Position numbers and translations under genes: made by a program
Notes under the pieces: model-generated
What the model saw: the letters and a program-made list of their open reading frames with translations, nothing else
What the model was told of the DNA's origin: nothing
The model's database searches: none
In this document: piece by piece, positions 44,162-52,326 of the stretch
How positions within the stretch are numbered: position 1 is the first letter of the stretch
How the letters are laid out: every line of letters begins with the position of its first letter
From: Paenibacillus sp. USDA918EY
Lineage (GTDB): Bacteria; Bacillota; Bacilli; Paenibacillales; Paenibacillaceae
Length of the DNA stretch: 64,000 nt
Direction of reading: 5' to 3'
Assembly (NCBI RefSeq): GCF_009870825.1
Contig: NZ_WTWY01000007.1
Span: 186,001-250,000, forward strand

Positions 44162-44821
44162 CTATAGGGGTCCAGCCAACATTTTAACGAAAATATACGC
44201 TAAGGGCTTCAGGGTGCATGAATAGCGGATTTTATTCAGCAGATGTGGTTGTATGTACTTCTTGGCTATATCGTAGTATTTACGCGTTCCTTTTTTATGA
44301 TGGATAATCAACTCACCCGTCGAATACATCTGTTCCAGCACCGACCTGGATGAATTGTTTCCACCGCTCCAGTGGATGGCCGATCGCCATGAGAAATCTC
44401 CATCCAATTTTAAATCGTCCGAACTTACTGCACCGTGATTTTGGATATGAGTCCGTACTTGCGCTGTCAACGCTTCCATTTGGGGATAGCGTTCGGCATG
44501 TTGCCTAGCGGCTTGCCTGTATCGCTCAAAATACGGCCAGTCCTCGACAGAGATAATAGCCAGGTTCTTGTCAGGATAATCGACAAGGCTTCTATCCTCA
44601 TACAGCAACTCGGCGAGCATTCCCTTGGTAAATCCCTTGATTCGCGATTGTAGCACCAATTCGGCGTTTTTCCCGCAAACATCGATGGGGTCGTATTGAA
44701 TGCAGCTGACCTGCCGAACGAAGTCCAGTACGCCCTGCTTCCCACTAAATTTGTATTCGCCCAAGAGTCCATGCTTCAACAACAGAAATTGCCGTGCCTG
44801 GCGGTTCGTTAATTGGATCAT
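44162..44821 (-). pseudogene. YcaQ-like DNA glycosylase gene, 5' fragment
   Basis: A 219-codon frame starting at ATG 44821 (GGTAGGTG upstream) with the N-terminal half of the HTH_42 family: TNRQARQFLLLKHGLLG, VRQVSCIQYDPIDVCGKNAELVLQSRI and VLEQMYSTGELIIHHKKGTRKYYDIAKKYIQPHLL. After QPHLLN the sequence leaves the family and soon ends. The missing half is at 42093-42725. The original would be about 400 residues and would act on DNA crosslinks. Confidence 0.85.
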
Positions 44822-44972
44822 GTTCGCACCTACCTTAGTACAGAATAAAAACGAAGGCGTAAAGGGGAATGGGTTCACGCCGCTAAAAATCTCTAACCTT
44901 AAGGAGATCCTGCCAAGGAAGGGATTTATTCATTATTTTTTCACTACCCGGATTAATAAATTTTTCGCGTTA

Positions 44973-44987
44973 CTTATGATACGGATC
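44973..44987 (-). repeat. att-like direct repeat H
   Basis: Reads GATCCGTATCATAAG on the minus strand, one mismatch from consensus, followed by TAACGCGAAAAA, an inverted-repeat arm of the TTTCGCCG type. Confidence 0.65.
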
Positions 44988-45045
44988 CCCGTAACATCCA
45001 AAGAGCGAAATCAAAAGGCACCAATCGGGTGTCTCTCTGCCAATC

Positions 45046-45660
45046 TTACTGTTTAGAAAAATATAAAATTGCCGGCAACACCACATGATCAACAATCTCT
45101 TCTAATTTCTGATGCGACACCAATCCATTTTCAAGCATAAACGTATAGCGAATTTGCTCAAAAAGAATGAGTTTGGTCGCTTTAGGTGGGAATTTTGTGA
45201 TTTCTCCCCGTTGTACGGCCCGTTGAAGAACGTAATCCATAATCTTAATATTGGAACCTGTTGCTTCGGCCAACATCTGGCCTGTCCGTTCTCGCTCCTG
45301 CTGGTTAATCATCTCGGAAAACAGCATTTTAAACAATCTAAACGGTCCATTGTTGGACTCCAAAATAAAATGCTGACCCACATATACTAAATTATCACGG
45401 AGACTGCCCCTGTCAAAATCGAGACTTTTGAATACCCCTTCCGATTGTTGCATCCGTTGTTGGACAGCTGCAAACACTAAATCAAACGGAGTATCCCAAT
45501 AACGATAAACCACCGAACGACTGGTATTCGCCTCACGAGCAATACGCGCAAAATTAATCGCGCTGTACCCTTCCGTCTCCAGCAGACGATACGTTGCTGC
45601 ATAAATATCATTTTGTAATTGGTCGCCGCGGCGGCGGCTTGTATTTGATTCAGTCATCAT
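45046..45660 (-). CDS. TetR-family repressor
   Basis: A 204-residue repressor: HTH at about residues 15-60 (AATYRLLETEGYSAINFARIAREANTSRSVVYRYWDTPFDLVFA) and a helical ligand domain. AAGGAGAG precedes ATG 45660. Palindromes GATACA-N4-TGTATC at 45745 and 45776 lie in the shared promoter region with the divergent NADH oxidase gene, so it probably represses both. Its 3' end faces att repeat H, the pattern seen in other cassettes. Confidence 0.9.
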   Translation of the reverse strand: MMTESNTSRRRGDQLQNDIYAATYRLLETEGYSAINFARIAREANTSRSVVYRYWDTPFDLVFAAVQQRMQQSEGVFKSLDFDRGSLRDNLVYVGQHFILESNNGPFRLFKMLFSEMINQQERERTGQMLAEATGSNIKIMDYVLQRAVQRGEITKFPPKATKLILFEQIRYTFMLENGLVSHQKLEEIVDHVVLPAILYFSKQ

Positions 45661-45744
45661 TCTTTCTCTCCTTGTACGTTCATTATACATCAAACTGTAT
45701 CTTAAATGAATAAGATTCACATATGTATCTAATTGACTTTTTAA

Positions 45745-45791
45745 GATACATTAGTGTATCCTAATTATAAAATAAGATACAGGAATGTATT
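45745..45791. promoter_or_regulatory. Double TetR operator over the NADH oxidase promoter
   Basis: GATACA-TTAG-TGTATC (45745-45760) is perfect and GATACA-GGAA-TGTATT (45776-45791) has one mismatch. The first lies just after a TTGACT -35 box (45733-45738) and covers part of the likely -10 (TATCCT). Confidence 0.7.
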
Positions 45792-45807
45792 TAAAGGAGA
45801 GGTAATC

Positions 45808-47100
45808 ATGAAAGCTATTGTTTTAGGAGCATCGCACGGAGGTATTGAAGCGGTTGAAGCGTTACGATTGATGTGCCCGAAAGCGAACGTTCAATGGTAT
45901 GACAAAGGAGACTTCTCCTCCATTCCGGCCAAGGATCTTGAAACCATTCAACAACAAGGAGTAACCGTCTTCGGCAACACTGAAATAACCAAAGTAGAAC
46001 CTGGGAAACACCAAGTGGAAATATTCAATCATTCGACAGGGGAAACACGAAAGGAGGGTTATGACAAATTCATTTTAAGTCCTGGTGCAAAGCCGTTTAT
46101 TCTTCCTGTCCCTGGACATCATTTAAAAAACATCGGTACGATGAGCAGTCGACAAGATATATTCAAAATGAGAAAACATGCTGCAGATCCAGATATTAAT
46201 AACGTTGTTATTGTTGGCGCAGGATACATCGGGACTGGAGCAGCTTCATTATTTGCCGAATCAGGCAAAAAGGTTACGTTAATGGACATTAACGATCGTC
46301 CTTTAAGCTCCTATTTAGATAAAGAATTTACGGACGTACTTGAAAAAGAAATGAAAGATCGCGATGTCGAATTGGCACTGGGCAACTCGATTATCGAATT
46401 TGTCGGTGATGAAAATCATAGAGTAATCAAGGTCGTAACTAAAAAAGGCACCTATTCAGCTGACCTCGTCATCTTGTCTGCCGGCAATCGTCCCAACACG
46501 GAATGGTTGCAAGACGCAGTGGAATTATTGCCGGATGGCAGAATTAAAACAGATGAATACATGCGTACAAGTGATCCCGATATTTTCGCCATTGGGGATG
46601 CAACAACGGTTTGGTATAATCCCGGTAAAATGCGGATGAATGTTTCATTAGGAACCAACGCGCGTCGTCAAGCACATTATGCAGTAAGAAACTTATACGA
46701 AGCCATTCATCCGCTACCTGGTGTACAAGGCTCTTCAGGTGCGCAGATTTTCGATTATTATTTCGCTACAGCTGGTTTAAATGATAAAACGGCAAAAAAG
46801 CTTGGCATTGAAATAAAATCCGTTTATTTGGAACAAGAGACAGCCCTGTTTTCTCCGGAGACGACCGTTATGTTCAAACTGGTTTACGATCCAACAACTT
46901 TAGAGATTTTAGGGGGACAAATCATGTCTAAAGTTGATTTGACTGCTAATATCAATACGGTCTCCCTTGCGATTCAAACCGGATGCACATTAGAACAATT
47001 GGCCTATGCCGACTTCTTCTTTCAGCCAGGATTAAACACACCCTGGAACGTAATGAATACGGCAGGATTAAAAGCATTACTACAAGAGAATTTAATGTAA
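45808..47100 (+). CDS. FAD-dependent NADH oxidase / CoA-disulfide reductase family protein
   Basis: A 430-residue flavoprotein: FAD motif VLGASHGGIEAVEAL, NAD motif VVIVGAGYIGTGAASLFAESGKKV, second FAD motif DPDIFAIGDA and the C-terminal dimer domain (GGQIMSKVDLTANINTVSLAIQ). It aligns with water-forming NADH oxidases but lacks about 17-20 residues after YDKGDF, including the active-site cysteine of the usual FLSCG motif. It may therefore make H2O2 or have another acceptor. AAAGGAGAGG precedes ATG 45808. It is divergent from the TetR gene and under its palindromes. Confidence 0.88.
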   Translation: MKAIVLGASHGGIEAVEALRLMCPKANVQWYDKGDFSSIPAKDLETIQQQGVTVFGNTEITKVEPGKHQVEIFNHSTGETRKEGYDKFILSPGAKPFILPVPGHHLKNIGTMSSRQDIFKMRKHAADPDINNVVIVGAGYIGTGAASLFAESGKKVTLMDINDRPLSSYLDKEFTDVLEKEMKDRDVELALGNSIIEFVGDENHRVIKVVTKKGTYSADLVILSAGNRPNTEWLQDAVELLPDGRIKTDEYMRTSDPDIFAIGDATTVWYNPGKMRMNVSLGTNARRQAHYAVRNLYEAIHPLPGVQGSSGAQIFDYYFATAGLNDKTAKKLGIEIKSVYLEQETALFSPETTVMFKLVYDPTTLEILGGQIMSKVDLTANINTVSLAIQTGCTLEQLAYADFFFQPGLNTPWNVMNTAGLKALLQENLM

Positions 47101-47134
47101 CAGACGTTCACTTCGCATCAACGAGGATGTAGAA

Positions 47135-47163
47135 AGGGCTTTTCCTGCGTCAGGAAGAGCCCT
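47135..47163. terminator. Hairpin after the NADH oxidase gene
   Basis: AGGGCTTTTCCTG pairs with CAGGAAGAGCCCT around CGT. No clear T-run follows, so termination is uncertain. Confidence 0.4.
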
Positions 47164-47280
47164 GAAACCCACGAGACAATTGCATCTCGTCCTTTGGCGC
47201 ATTCCAAGTTTGTATGGATTGACATCTCAAAATTTGCATCGGATTTAGCGATCTGACGAGAGGAATAGATGCGCTGAGTG

Positions 47281-47412
47281 AAGGCAGAAGTTAAAGTAAG
47301 CATGAACTATATGCAATTAAAGAACAAGGCACGGGAAAAACTCCGCAGTGAAGAAGGATACGCATTAGCAGTAAGACGGATGATCGAACCGGAGCCTGTA
47401 TTTGGCGACTGA
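47281..47412 (+). mobile_element. IS1182-type transposase, C-terminal remnant
   Basis: A short frame ends with YMQLKNKAREKLRSEEGYAL, AVRRMIEPEPVFGD and a stop, the characteristic end of IS1182-family transposases (KAREKL, SEKGYALSxRR, EPxxVFGQ). Only about 43 codons survive, and no inverted repeats were identified. It lies between the NADH oxidase and rifampin phosphotransferase genes, showing a past insertion. Confidence 0.7.
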
Positions 47413-47422
47413 ACGACGCTCC

Positions 47423-50047
47423 TTACAGGATTTCTACATATCCTTCCGCACCGTTCACCCGAATTCTTTGCCCGTCTTTAATCGTCTTGGTGGCATTTTC
47501 CACACTTGCTACTGCAGGTAAACCGTATTCCCTTGCAATAACGGAACCGTGGGTCATCATCCCGCCGACTTCGGTCACCAAACCTCTAATGGATACAAAC
47601 ACCGGTGTCCAACTGGGATCGGTATATGCAGTGACCAAAATATCGCCTTCCTCGATGACGGCATCCTCCATTCTTAATATCACCCGAGCCCGGCCTTCAA
47701 TGGTTCCGGATGATACGGGTATGCCTGCCAAAGCGTCTTTCGGGATATTGTCGGTTTTGAATTCACCGGTCATAATCTCGCCTTCGGACGTCATGATCCG
47801 CGGCGGCGTCAGCTTCTCATAGACCTCATATTCCTCTTTTCGCTTCGCTATGATGCTGTAATCCAGCCGATTTGTATGAACGGCCTCCCGGAACTCCTCA
47901 AAAGACAGAAAGTAGATATCCTCCTTCTCCCGGATTACGCCCTTCTGCGCAAGCCGAGCGGCCTCCTTCATCAGAGCCTGCTTGAAGGTCCAGTAATACC
48001 TTACCATGATAAACTTCGGGTATTCCCGGTAGCCGATAAAATTGCGCAACCGGCCGATCATCTTTTTCGTCTTTTTGGCCTTCCGTTTTCCACCAGGCAG
48101 CCGTTCCAATCGGTTTAGGAGCTCCTGTTCCTTCTGCATCGCTTCCAGCCGGCCCTGCTCAAATATGGCCAGATGAGCATGCGGTTCAAAGTTTTTGATG
48201 TTGCTTAGGATCATGGGAACGAGGGCTGCCGGCTGTTCGCTGAAGCGGGGCCTGGTGATATCGATCTCACCGGAACAACGCATGCCGTATTTTTCCAGAT
48301 AAGCCCGTATGGATTTGCCGACAGTATTGCCGCCTTCCAACTTGGCCAAGTCCTCAAAAAAAGTCTCATGATTGGCTTGCTCCAAATACGCCATTACCGC
48401 CGGATATTGCCGGATGACGTCTGCTACATCGAGCAGCGCCAGCCCCATTTCAGATGTAACGTTGTTGGCAACCGATTTTGAAAGCGCATCTGCCGCACTC
48501 TTCTCGCCCAGCCATTTTTCCATTTTTTTATTGATCCAGCTCACGGCATATACTCCGACATAAATCGCTGCCATGCTTTGTGGATTATACATGTCTTCTT
48601 TTAATTGCTTATGAGCTTCTATAATGAAGGCAAATAGTTCTTCTCCGGACAGGTTGGCCATCCTTTGCTGCAGATCTATAATAGACGCCTCATTCTGGGA
48701 CATTAGCGTTTGAACAAGTCTTCCGTCGTTTCTGCGGTATATTTTGAAAAACTGAATGGGCAGCTCCCACGAAAAATACCCTGTACCCGCACTGAAGAAT
48801 CGTTTACCGCGCTTCAACGATTTCATAAATTCTTTCCGCTTCACTAAGCTTTTGATAGCGGTATGCATGAGAGGGTCGATTTTGCTTGTAGCCATGAGTG
48901 CTACCTTTCGTCCCATCGGAGAAGCCAAATCGTGCGCGATGTCAAAGAACAATCTTCCGCCGGCTTGAATCAGAGGAGTCCCGCCGGACAATAGCTGAAA
49001 AAACGATAAACCCAATGGTTTCATGGCATCGGTCATCATCTGTTGATGGCTGAAAGACATATACACATGGTTTTTCCCATCCTGTACATCCGGTATAGGG
49101 TATAAGGTGGTGATGGGACGGCTCTGGACGATATAGAATTGATGATCATACAGGCACCATTCGATATCCTGCGGACGGCCGAAATAGGCCTCAACCTCTC
49201 TGCCCATGCGTTCAAGCTGTAAAATCTGTTCGTCCGTCAGCGTCTGCCTATTCTGACGTTCGGCCTCGATCTCTTTCTCTTCCGTTCCACCTTCTTTTAA
49301 GGCATAGATCGCCAGCTTCTTGGTGGATATCTTCTTATCGACAATCCTGCCTTCGCGTACCTTATAGATATCTGCGTTTACCAGGCCGGAAACCAGAGCT
49401 TCACCGAGCCCAAAGCTTGCATCGATGGATACAACCTTCCTGTTGGAAGTGATGGGGTCGGCAGTGAACATGATCCCTGCTGCCTCCGGGAAGATCATCC
49501 GCTGGATGACCACGGACAGATGGACCTTGCGGTGATCGAAGCCGTTTTGGATGCGATAGGTCACTGCACGGTCCGTAAACAGCGATGCCCAGCATTTGCT
49601 GATATGTCTTAGGATAGTTTCCTTTCCGACGATGTTCAGATACGTATCCTGCTGGCCTGCGAAGGAGGCCGTCGGCAGATCTTCTGCCGTAGCGCTGGAA
49701 CGTACGGCATAGGCATATTGTTCACCGAGTTGGACAAGATAACGGGTAATCTCATGGTCGATGCCGTCTGGAATAGCTGATTCTTCGATGACCTTGCGAA
49801 TTTTGGCGCTGATGTCACCAATAGCTTTCCTGTTATCCGCTTTAAGTAGGGACAACTGATCCAGCAATGAATTAAACTCCTGGTTATTTCCTATCATTTC
49901 TTTATACGCTTCGGTAGTGACGCAAAACCCCTTCGGCACCCGTACCCCCTTAATCCTGGATAGCTCCCCAAGGTTGGCGCCTTTACCCCCGACCATTGCA
50001 AGCTTGGTTTTATCGATTTCCTGAAATCCAAGTACATAGGAATTCAT
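47423..50047 (-). CDS. rph: Rifampin phosphotransferase
   Basis: Inactivates rifamycins by moving the beta phosphate of ATP to the antibiotic through a phosphohistidine. The 874-residue protein has the three RPH domains in order: ATP-grasp (about 1-320, GGKGANLGELS, YAVRSSATAEDLPTASFAGQQDTYLN), the rifamycin-binding domain (about 330-760) and the swivelling His domain with TEVGGMMTHGSVIAREYGLPA (His833). PEP synthase is the other relative, but the length and the C-terminus fit RPH. AAGGAG precedes the start. It follows a TetR gene by 60 bases on the same strand. Confidence 0.92.
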   Translation of the reverse strand: MNSYVLGFQEIDKTKLAMVGGKGANLGELSRIKGVRVPKGFCVTTEAYKEMIGNNQEFNSLLDQLSLLKADNRKAIGDISAKIRKVIEESAIPDGIDHEITRYLVQLGEQYAYAVRSSATAEDLPTASFAGQQDTYLNIVGKETILRHISKCWASLFTDRAVTYRIQNGFDHRKVHLSVVIQRMIFPEAAGIMFTADPITSNRKVVSIDASFGLGEALVSGLVNADIYKVREGRIVDKKISTKKLAIYALKEGGTEEKEIEAERQNRQTLTDEQILQLERMGREVEAYFGRPQDIEWCLYDHQFYIVQSRPITTLYPIPDVQDGKNHVYMSFSHQQMMTDAMKPLGLSFFQLLSGGTPLIQAGGRLFFDIAHDLASPMGRKVALMATSKIDPLMHTAIKSLVKRKEFMKSLKRGKRFFSAGTGYFSWELPIQFFKIYRRNDGRLVQTLMSQNEASIIDLQQRMANLSGEELFAFIIEAHKQLKEDMYNPQSMAAIYVGVYAVSWINKKMEKWLGEKSAADALSKSVANNVTSEMGLALLDVADVIRQYPAVMAYLEQANHETFFEDLAKLEGGNTVGKSIRAYLEKYGMRCSGEIDITRPRFSEQPAALVPMILSNIKNFEPHAHLAIFEQGRLEAMQKEQELLNRLERLPGGKRKAKKTKKMIGRLRNFIGYREYPKFIMVRYYWTFKQALMKEAARLAQKGVIREKEDIYFLSFEEFREAVHTNRLDYSIIAKRKEEYEVYEKLTPPRIMTSEGEIMTGEFKTDNIPKDALAGIPVSSGTIEGRARVILRMEDAVIEEGDILVTAYTDPSWTPVFVSIRGLVTEVGGMMTHGSVIAREYGLPAVASVENATKTIKDGQRIRVNGAEGYVEIL

Positions 50048-50107
50048 ACCGATTCTCCTTTTCGGGCATAACTTAAATAAAGCAGCACTGACAAATCAGA
50101 CTACACG

Positions 50108-50725
50108 TTATAAATAGTTCTCCTTATAAAAATTGTTTTTAAATAAATTTATATATGCATCAAATTCTTCACATAAAGCATCAAGATCAATCCCTGTTTT
50201 AGACATTTTACTTAAGTACCCATCGGTAAGCAGGGCTAGTATTTTCATGACCATCCGTGGATCAACGTCATCTTTAAATTTTGAAGTGTCCGTACCTTCA
50301 AAAGCTATTTTGCTTCTCAACCTTTCACCTTCACGACTTTCAAGCTTAGCTTTGATGTCCGCTTTTACTTCATCATCATTTTCAAAATACGCACTCTCCA
50401 AAAAAGAAAGAATGGCAGGATGTTTCTTCATCACCGAAATTTCAATGCTCGTTGCAATCTTAATTCGGTCAAAAAAATCAGTAACCGTAGGATCGAACTT
50501 TTTATCGAGTTCATTCATGAGAATATGGGTGCATAAATCAATTAGGTATAAGTACAAAGCTTTTTTTGTACCAAAGTAATGAAATACCAACGCTTTTGAA
50601 ATCTCTGCTGTAGCAGCAATATCGCTAACGGAAGTTTTTTTGTAGCCATTCGTACCGAAGCATGTAAGGGCAGCATCGATAATGATATTCTGCTTCTCTA
50701 AAGATAAACTTAAAAATTTCTCCAA
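50108..50725 (-). CDS. TetR-family repressor upstream of rph
   Basis: A 205-residue TetR protein: HTH in IIDAALTCFGTNGYKKTSVSDIAATAEISKALVFHYFGTKKALYLYLIDL and a helical ligand domain. The frame is open from ATG 50749, but that codon lies inside an operator palindrome; TTG 50725 behind AGGGTGGG is more likely. The two palindromes at 50749 and 50782 suggest autorepression, and rph downstream on the same strand is probably in the operon. The inducer could be a rifamycin, but this is not shown. Confidence 0.87.
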   Translation of the reverse strand: MEKFLSLSLEKQNIIIDAALTCFGTNGYKKTSVSDIAATAEISKALVFHYFGTKKALYLYLIDLCTHILMNELDKKFDPTVTDFFDRIKIATSIEISVMKKHPAILSFLESAYFENDDEVKADIKAKLESREGERLRSKIAFEGTDTSKFKDDVDPRMVMKILALLTDGYLSKMSKTGIDLDALCEEFDAYINLFKNNFYKENYL

Positions 50726-50748
50726 ATTTCCCACCCTCGCAAACGTCA

Positions 50749-50798
50749 TTGACCAATTCGGTCAACATCACAATAACACTTTTGACCGATTTGGTCAA
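50749..50798. promoter_or_regulatory. Tandem TetR operators before the tetR-rph operon
   Basis: TTGACC-AATTC-GGTCAA (50749-50765) and TTGACC-GATTT-GGTCAA (50782-50798) have perfect six-base arms and are 33 bases apart centre to centre, about three helical turns. Confidence 0.75.
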
Positions 50799-50860
50799 TG
50801 ACCACCCGCCTTCCTTCTAGGGAGAGGGATCAATTCCAAGCTCATAAGGAGTGACGGAAC

Positions 50861-51081
50861 ATGTATGAACTCCGATTTCATGGTGAAACCGGCGTTGGCG
50901 TGTCTACGACGGGGCAAAGTTGACGTATCCCTTGCATTGTGGAGATCCGATGCCGTTCGAACTCGGCGGCGTGTTTCATCCGACAATCATTGAGCTAGAT
51001 ACCGAGTGGTACATTGCTTTTAGCGAGACCAAGTTTTGGCTTCATACCAAGACGAAATACAAGGTGCTCATGCTACAATGA
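50861..51081 (+). pseudogene. DUF5348-like gene, frameshifted
   Basis: ATG 50861 (AAGGAGTGACGG upstream) opens MYELRFHG. From about 50890 the family-like sequence lies in another frame: RRWRVYDGAKLTYPLHCGDP, MPFELGGVFHPTIIELDTEW and YIAFSETKFWLHTKTKYKVL up to the TGA at 51079. DUF5348 proteins are small and are often found in mobile elements. One frameshift separates start and body. A terminator follows at once. Confidence 0.55.
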
Positions 51082-51104
51082 CCTGCTCTTGCGAGCAGGT
51101 TTTT
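51081..51104 (+). terminator. Rho-independent terminator
   Basis: ACCTGCTC-TTGC-GAGCAGGT followed by TTTTT. It starts on the last base of the DUF5348-like stop codon. Confidence 0.85.
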
Positions 51105-51334
51105 AATGCCAACATGACATTAGGAGAACGTGGAGCGCCTAAACGATGGCAGCGACGAAAACAAAAAGCCACCGTCATTGGCGGTTCCGAATGAACCGTC
51201 AACTAAAGTGGCTGATGACAATATTGGACGAAAATTTCGAACTTGATGATTTTTTTTAAAATGATACCAAATATCGTAATTCATTGAATGCTAAGACCAT
51301 TTTACTTTACGGGGCAGAGCAATAGCGAAAGGAC

Positions 51335-51925
51335 CTATCCCAGCAGTTCTTTGGCTCCGTTCATCACTAAGGGCAAAGACTGTTTAACGAATGATTCCGC
51401 ACTTATTAGACGCCCTTCCTTGTTCCAAACGTAAGCCGCCCCATAGATCCCCCAACTTAACATGATAGAAGCTGTATTTATTAAGAATTGCGAGTTTGGA
51501 GTCGACAGCATCTTGTCTTTGTCTATAAAGGAAAGAAGTATCGTTTGAATTTTTTCCTTTATTTGAATTTCGAATACAGGTACAAGCGATGTATTTCTTC
51601 TTTTACAGATAGTGTTTAGACCCTCGTGAAATTCGCATAGCCCCAGAAAAATACTCTGAATTGTTTCTTCATTCAATACTTCGTGACCGCTTATTCTACG
51701 ATTTATGATTGTCATAAATGATTCCATTAGTCTGTCCTCAAGCATTTCGAATTTATCTACAAAGTGCGCATAAAAAGTCGCTCTGTTAACAGTAGCTCGC
51801 TCTGCAATATCCCTAACGGTTATCGATTCAAAGTCTTTTTCTTGAATTAATGAAGCAAAAGCGTCTTGAAGGAGTCGCCGTGTACGTATCACACGAGGAT
51901 CAGCTTCATTCTTTTTAATTGGCAT
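51335..51925 (-). CDS. TetR-family regulator
   Basis: A 196-residue regulator: HTH in RRLLQDAFASLIQEKDFESITVRDIAERATVNRATFYAHFVDKFEMLEDRL, then a helical domain ending IMLSWGIYGAAYVWNKEGRLISAESFVKQSLPLV. This is the YerO/TetR_C_7-like subgroup that often controls nearby nitroreductase or MFS genes. A palindrome at 51966 lies 40 bases before the start. A broken nitroreductase gene and an MFS gene lie on the opposite strand just upstream. Confidence 0.88.
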   Translation of the reverse strand: MPIKKNEADPRVIRTRRLLQDAFASLIQEKDFESITVRDIAERATVNRATFYAHFVDKFEMLEDRLMESFMTIINRRISGHEVLNEETIQSIFLGLCEFHEGLNTICKRRNTSLVPVFEIQIKEKIQTILLSFIDKDKMLSTPNSQFLINTASIMLSWGIYGAAYVWNKEGRLISAESFVKQSLPLVMNGAKELLG

Positions 51926-51965
51926 GGTTAAGATCTCCCCAGTAAAACGACATTATAGAAATGGT

Positions 51966-51979
51966 GTTGTCTATACAAC
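51966..51979. promoter_or_regulatory. TetR operator candidate
   Basis: GTTGT-CTAT-ACAAC, a perfect palindrome. Related arms AATACAACA (52031) and TGTTGTATT (52063) occur nearby toward the nitroreductase/MFS genes. Confidence 0.5.
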
Positions 51980-52101
51980 GGTTCATGGTTATTGATGATT
52001 GCTTACCATTCGGTTGTTATTATAACATACAAATACAACAAGTGTTGCTCAAACAACTAATGTTGTATTGAGACACGTTTTTCCCAGAGGAGGGGAGCGC
52101 C

Positions 52102-52298
52102 ATGTCGGTCTCACAACCGTCGCAAACGAGGGAGCATTTTTTGATATTATTCGAGAACGCCGGTCGGTTCGTAGCTATTATCCAGAGATCAAGATTCTGC
52201 TGGAGGAATTGACCGAAACATTGCGGCAAGCCCCGCGCTGGCACCTTCAACCGCTAACATACAGCCGTGGCGGTTTCTCGTTATCGACAAAAATATAA
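52102..52298 (+). pseudogene. Nitroreductase gene remnant
   Basis: ATG 52102 follows GAGGAGGGG. Three frames must be joined to read the family sequence: SVSQPSQTRE, then FFDIIRERRSVRSYYPEIKILLEELTETLRQA, then ALAPSTANIQPWRFLVIDKN. These are the N-terminal FMN-binding segments of nitroreductases. At least two frameshifts and loss of the C-terminal two thirds make it a pseudogene. It lies between a TetR gene and an MFS gene, a common neighbourhood for such enzymes. Confidence 0.8.
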
Positions 52299-52326
52299 TT
52301 TTTAAAACACATCAGGAGTGTGAATT

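Noticed and set aside
51120..51215. Nested hairpin around AGCCAC...GTGGCT with GGCGGTTC/GAACCGTC
   Set aside because: It could be an IS end or a small RNA but matches nothing I recognise and has no associated gene.
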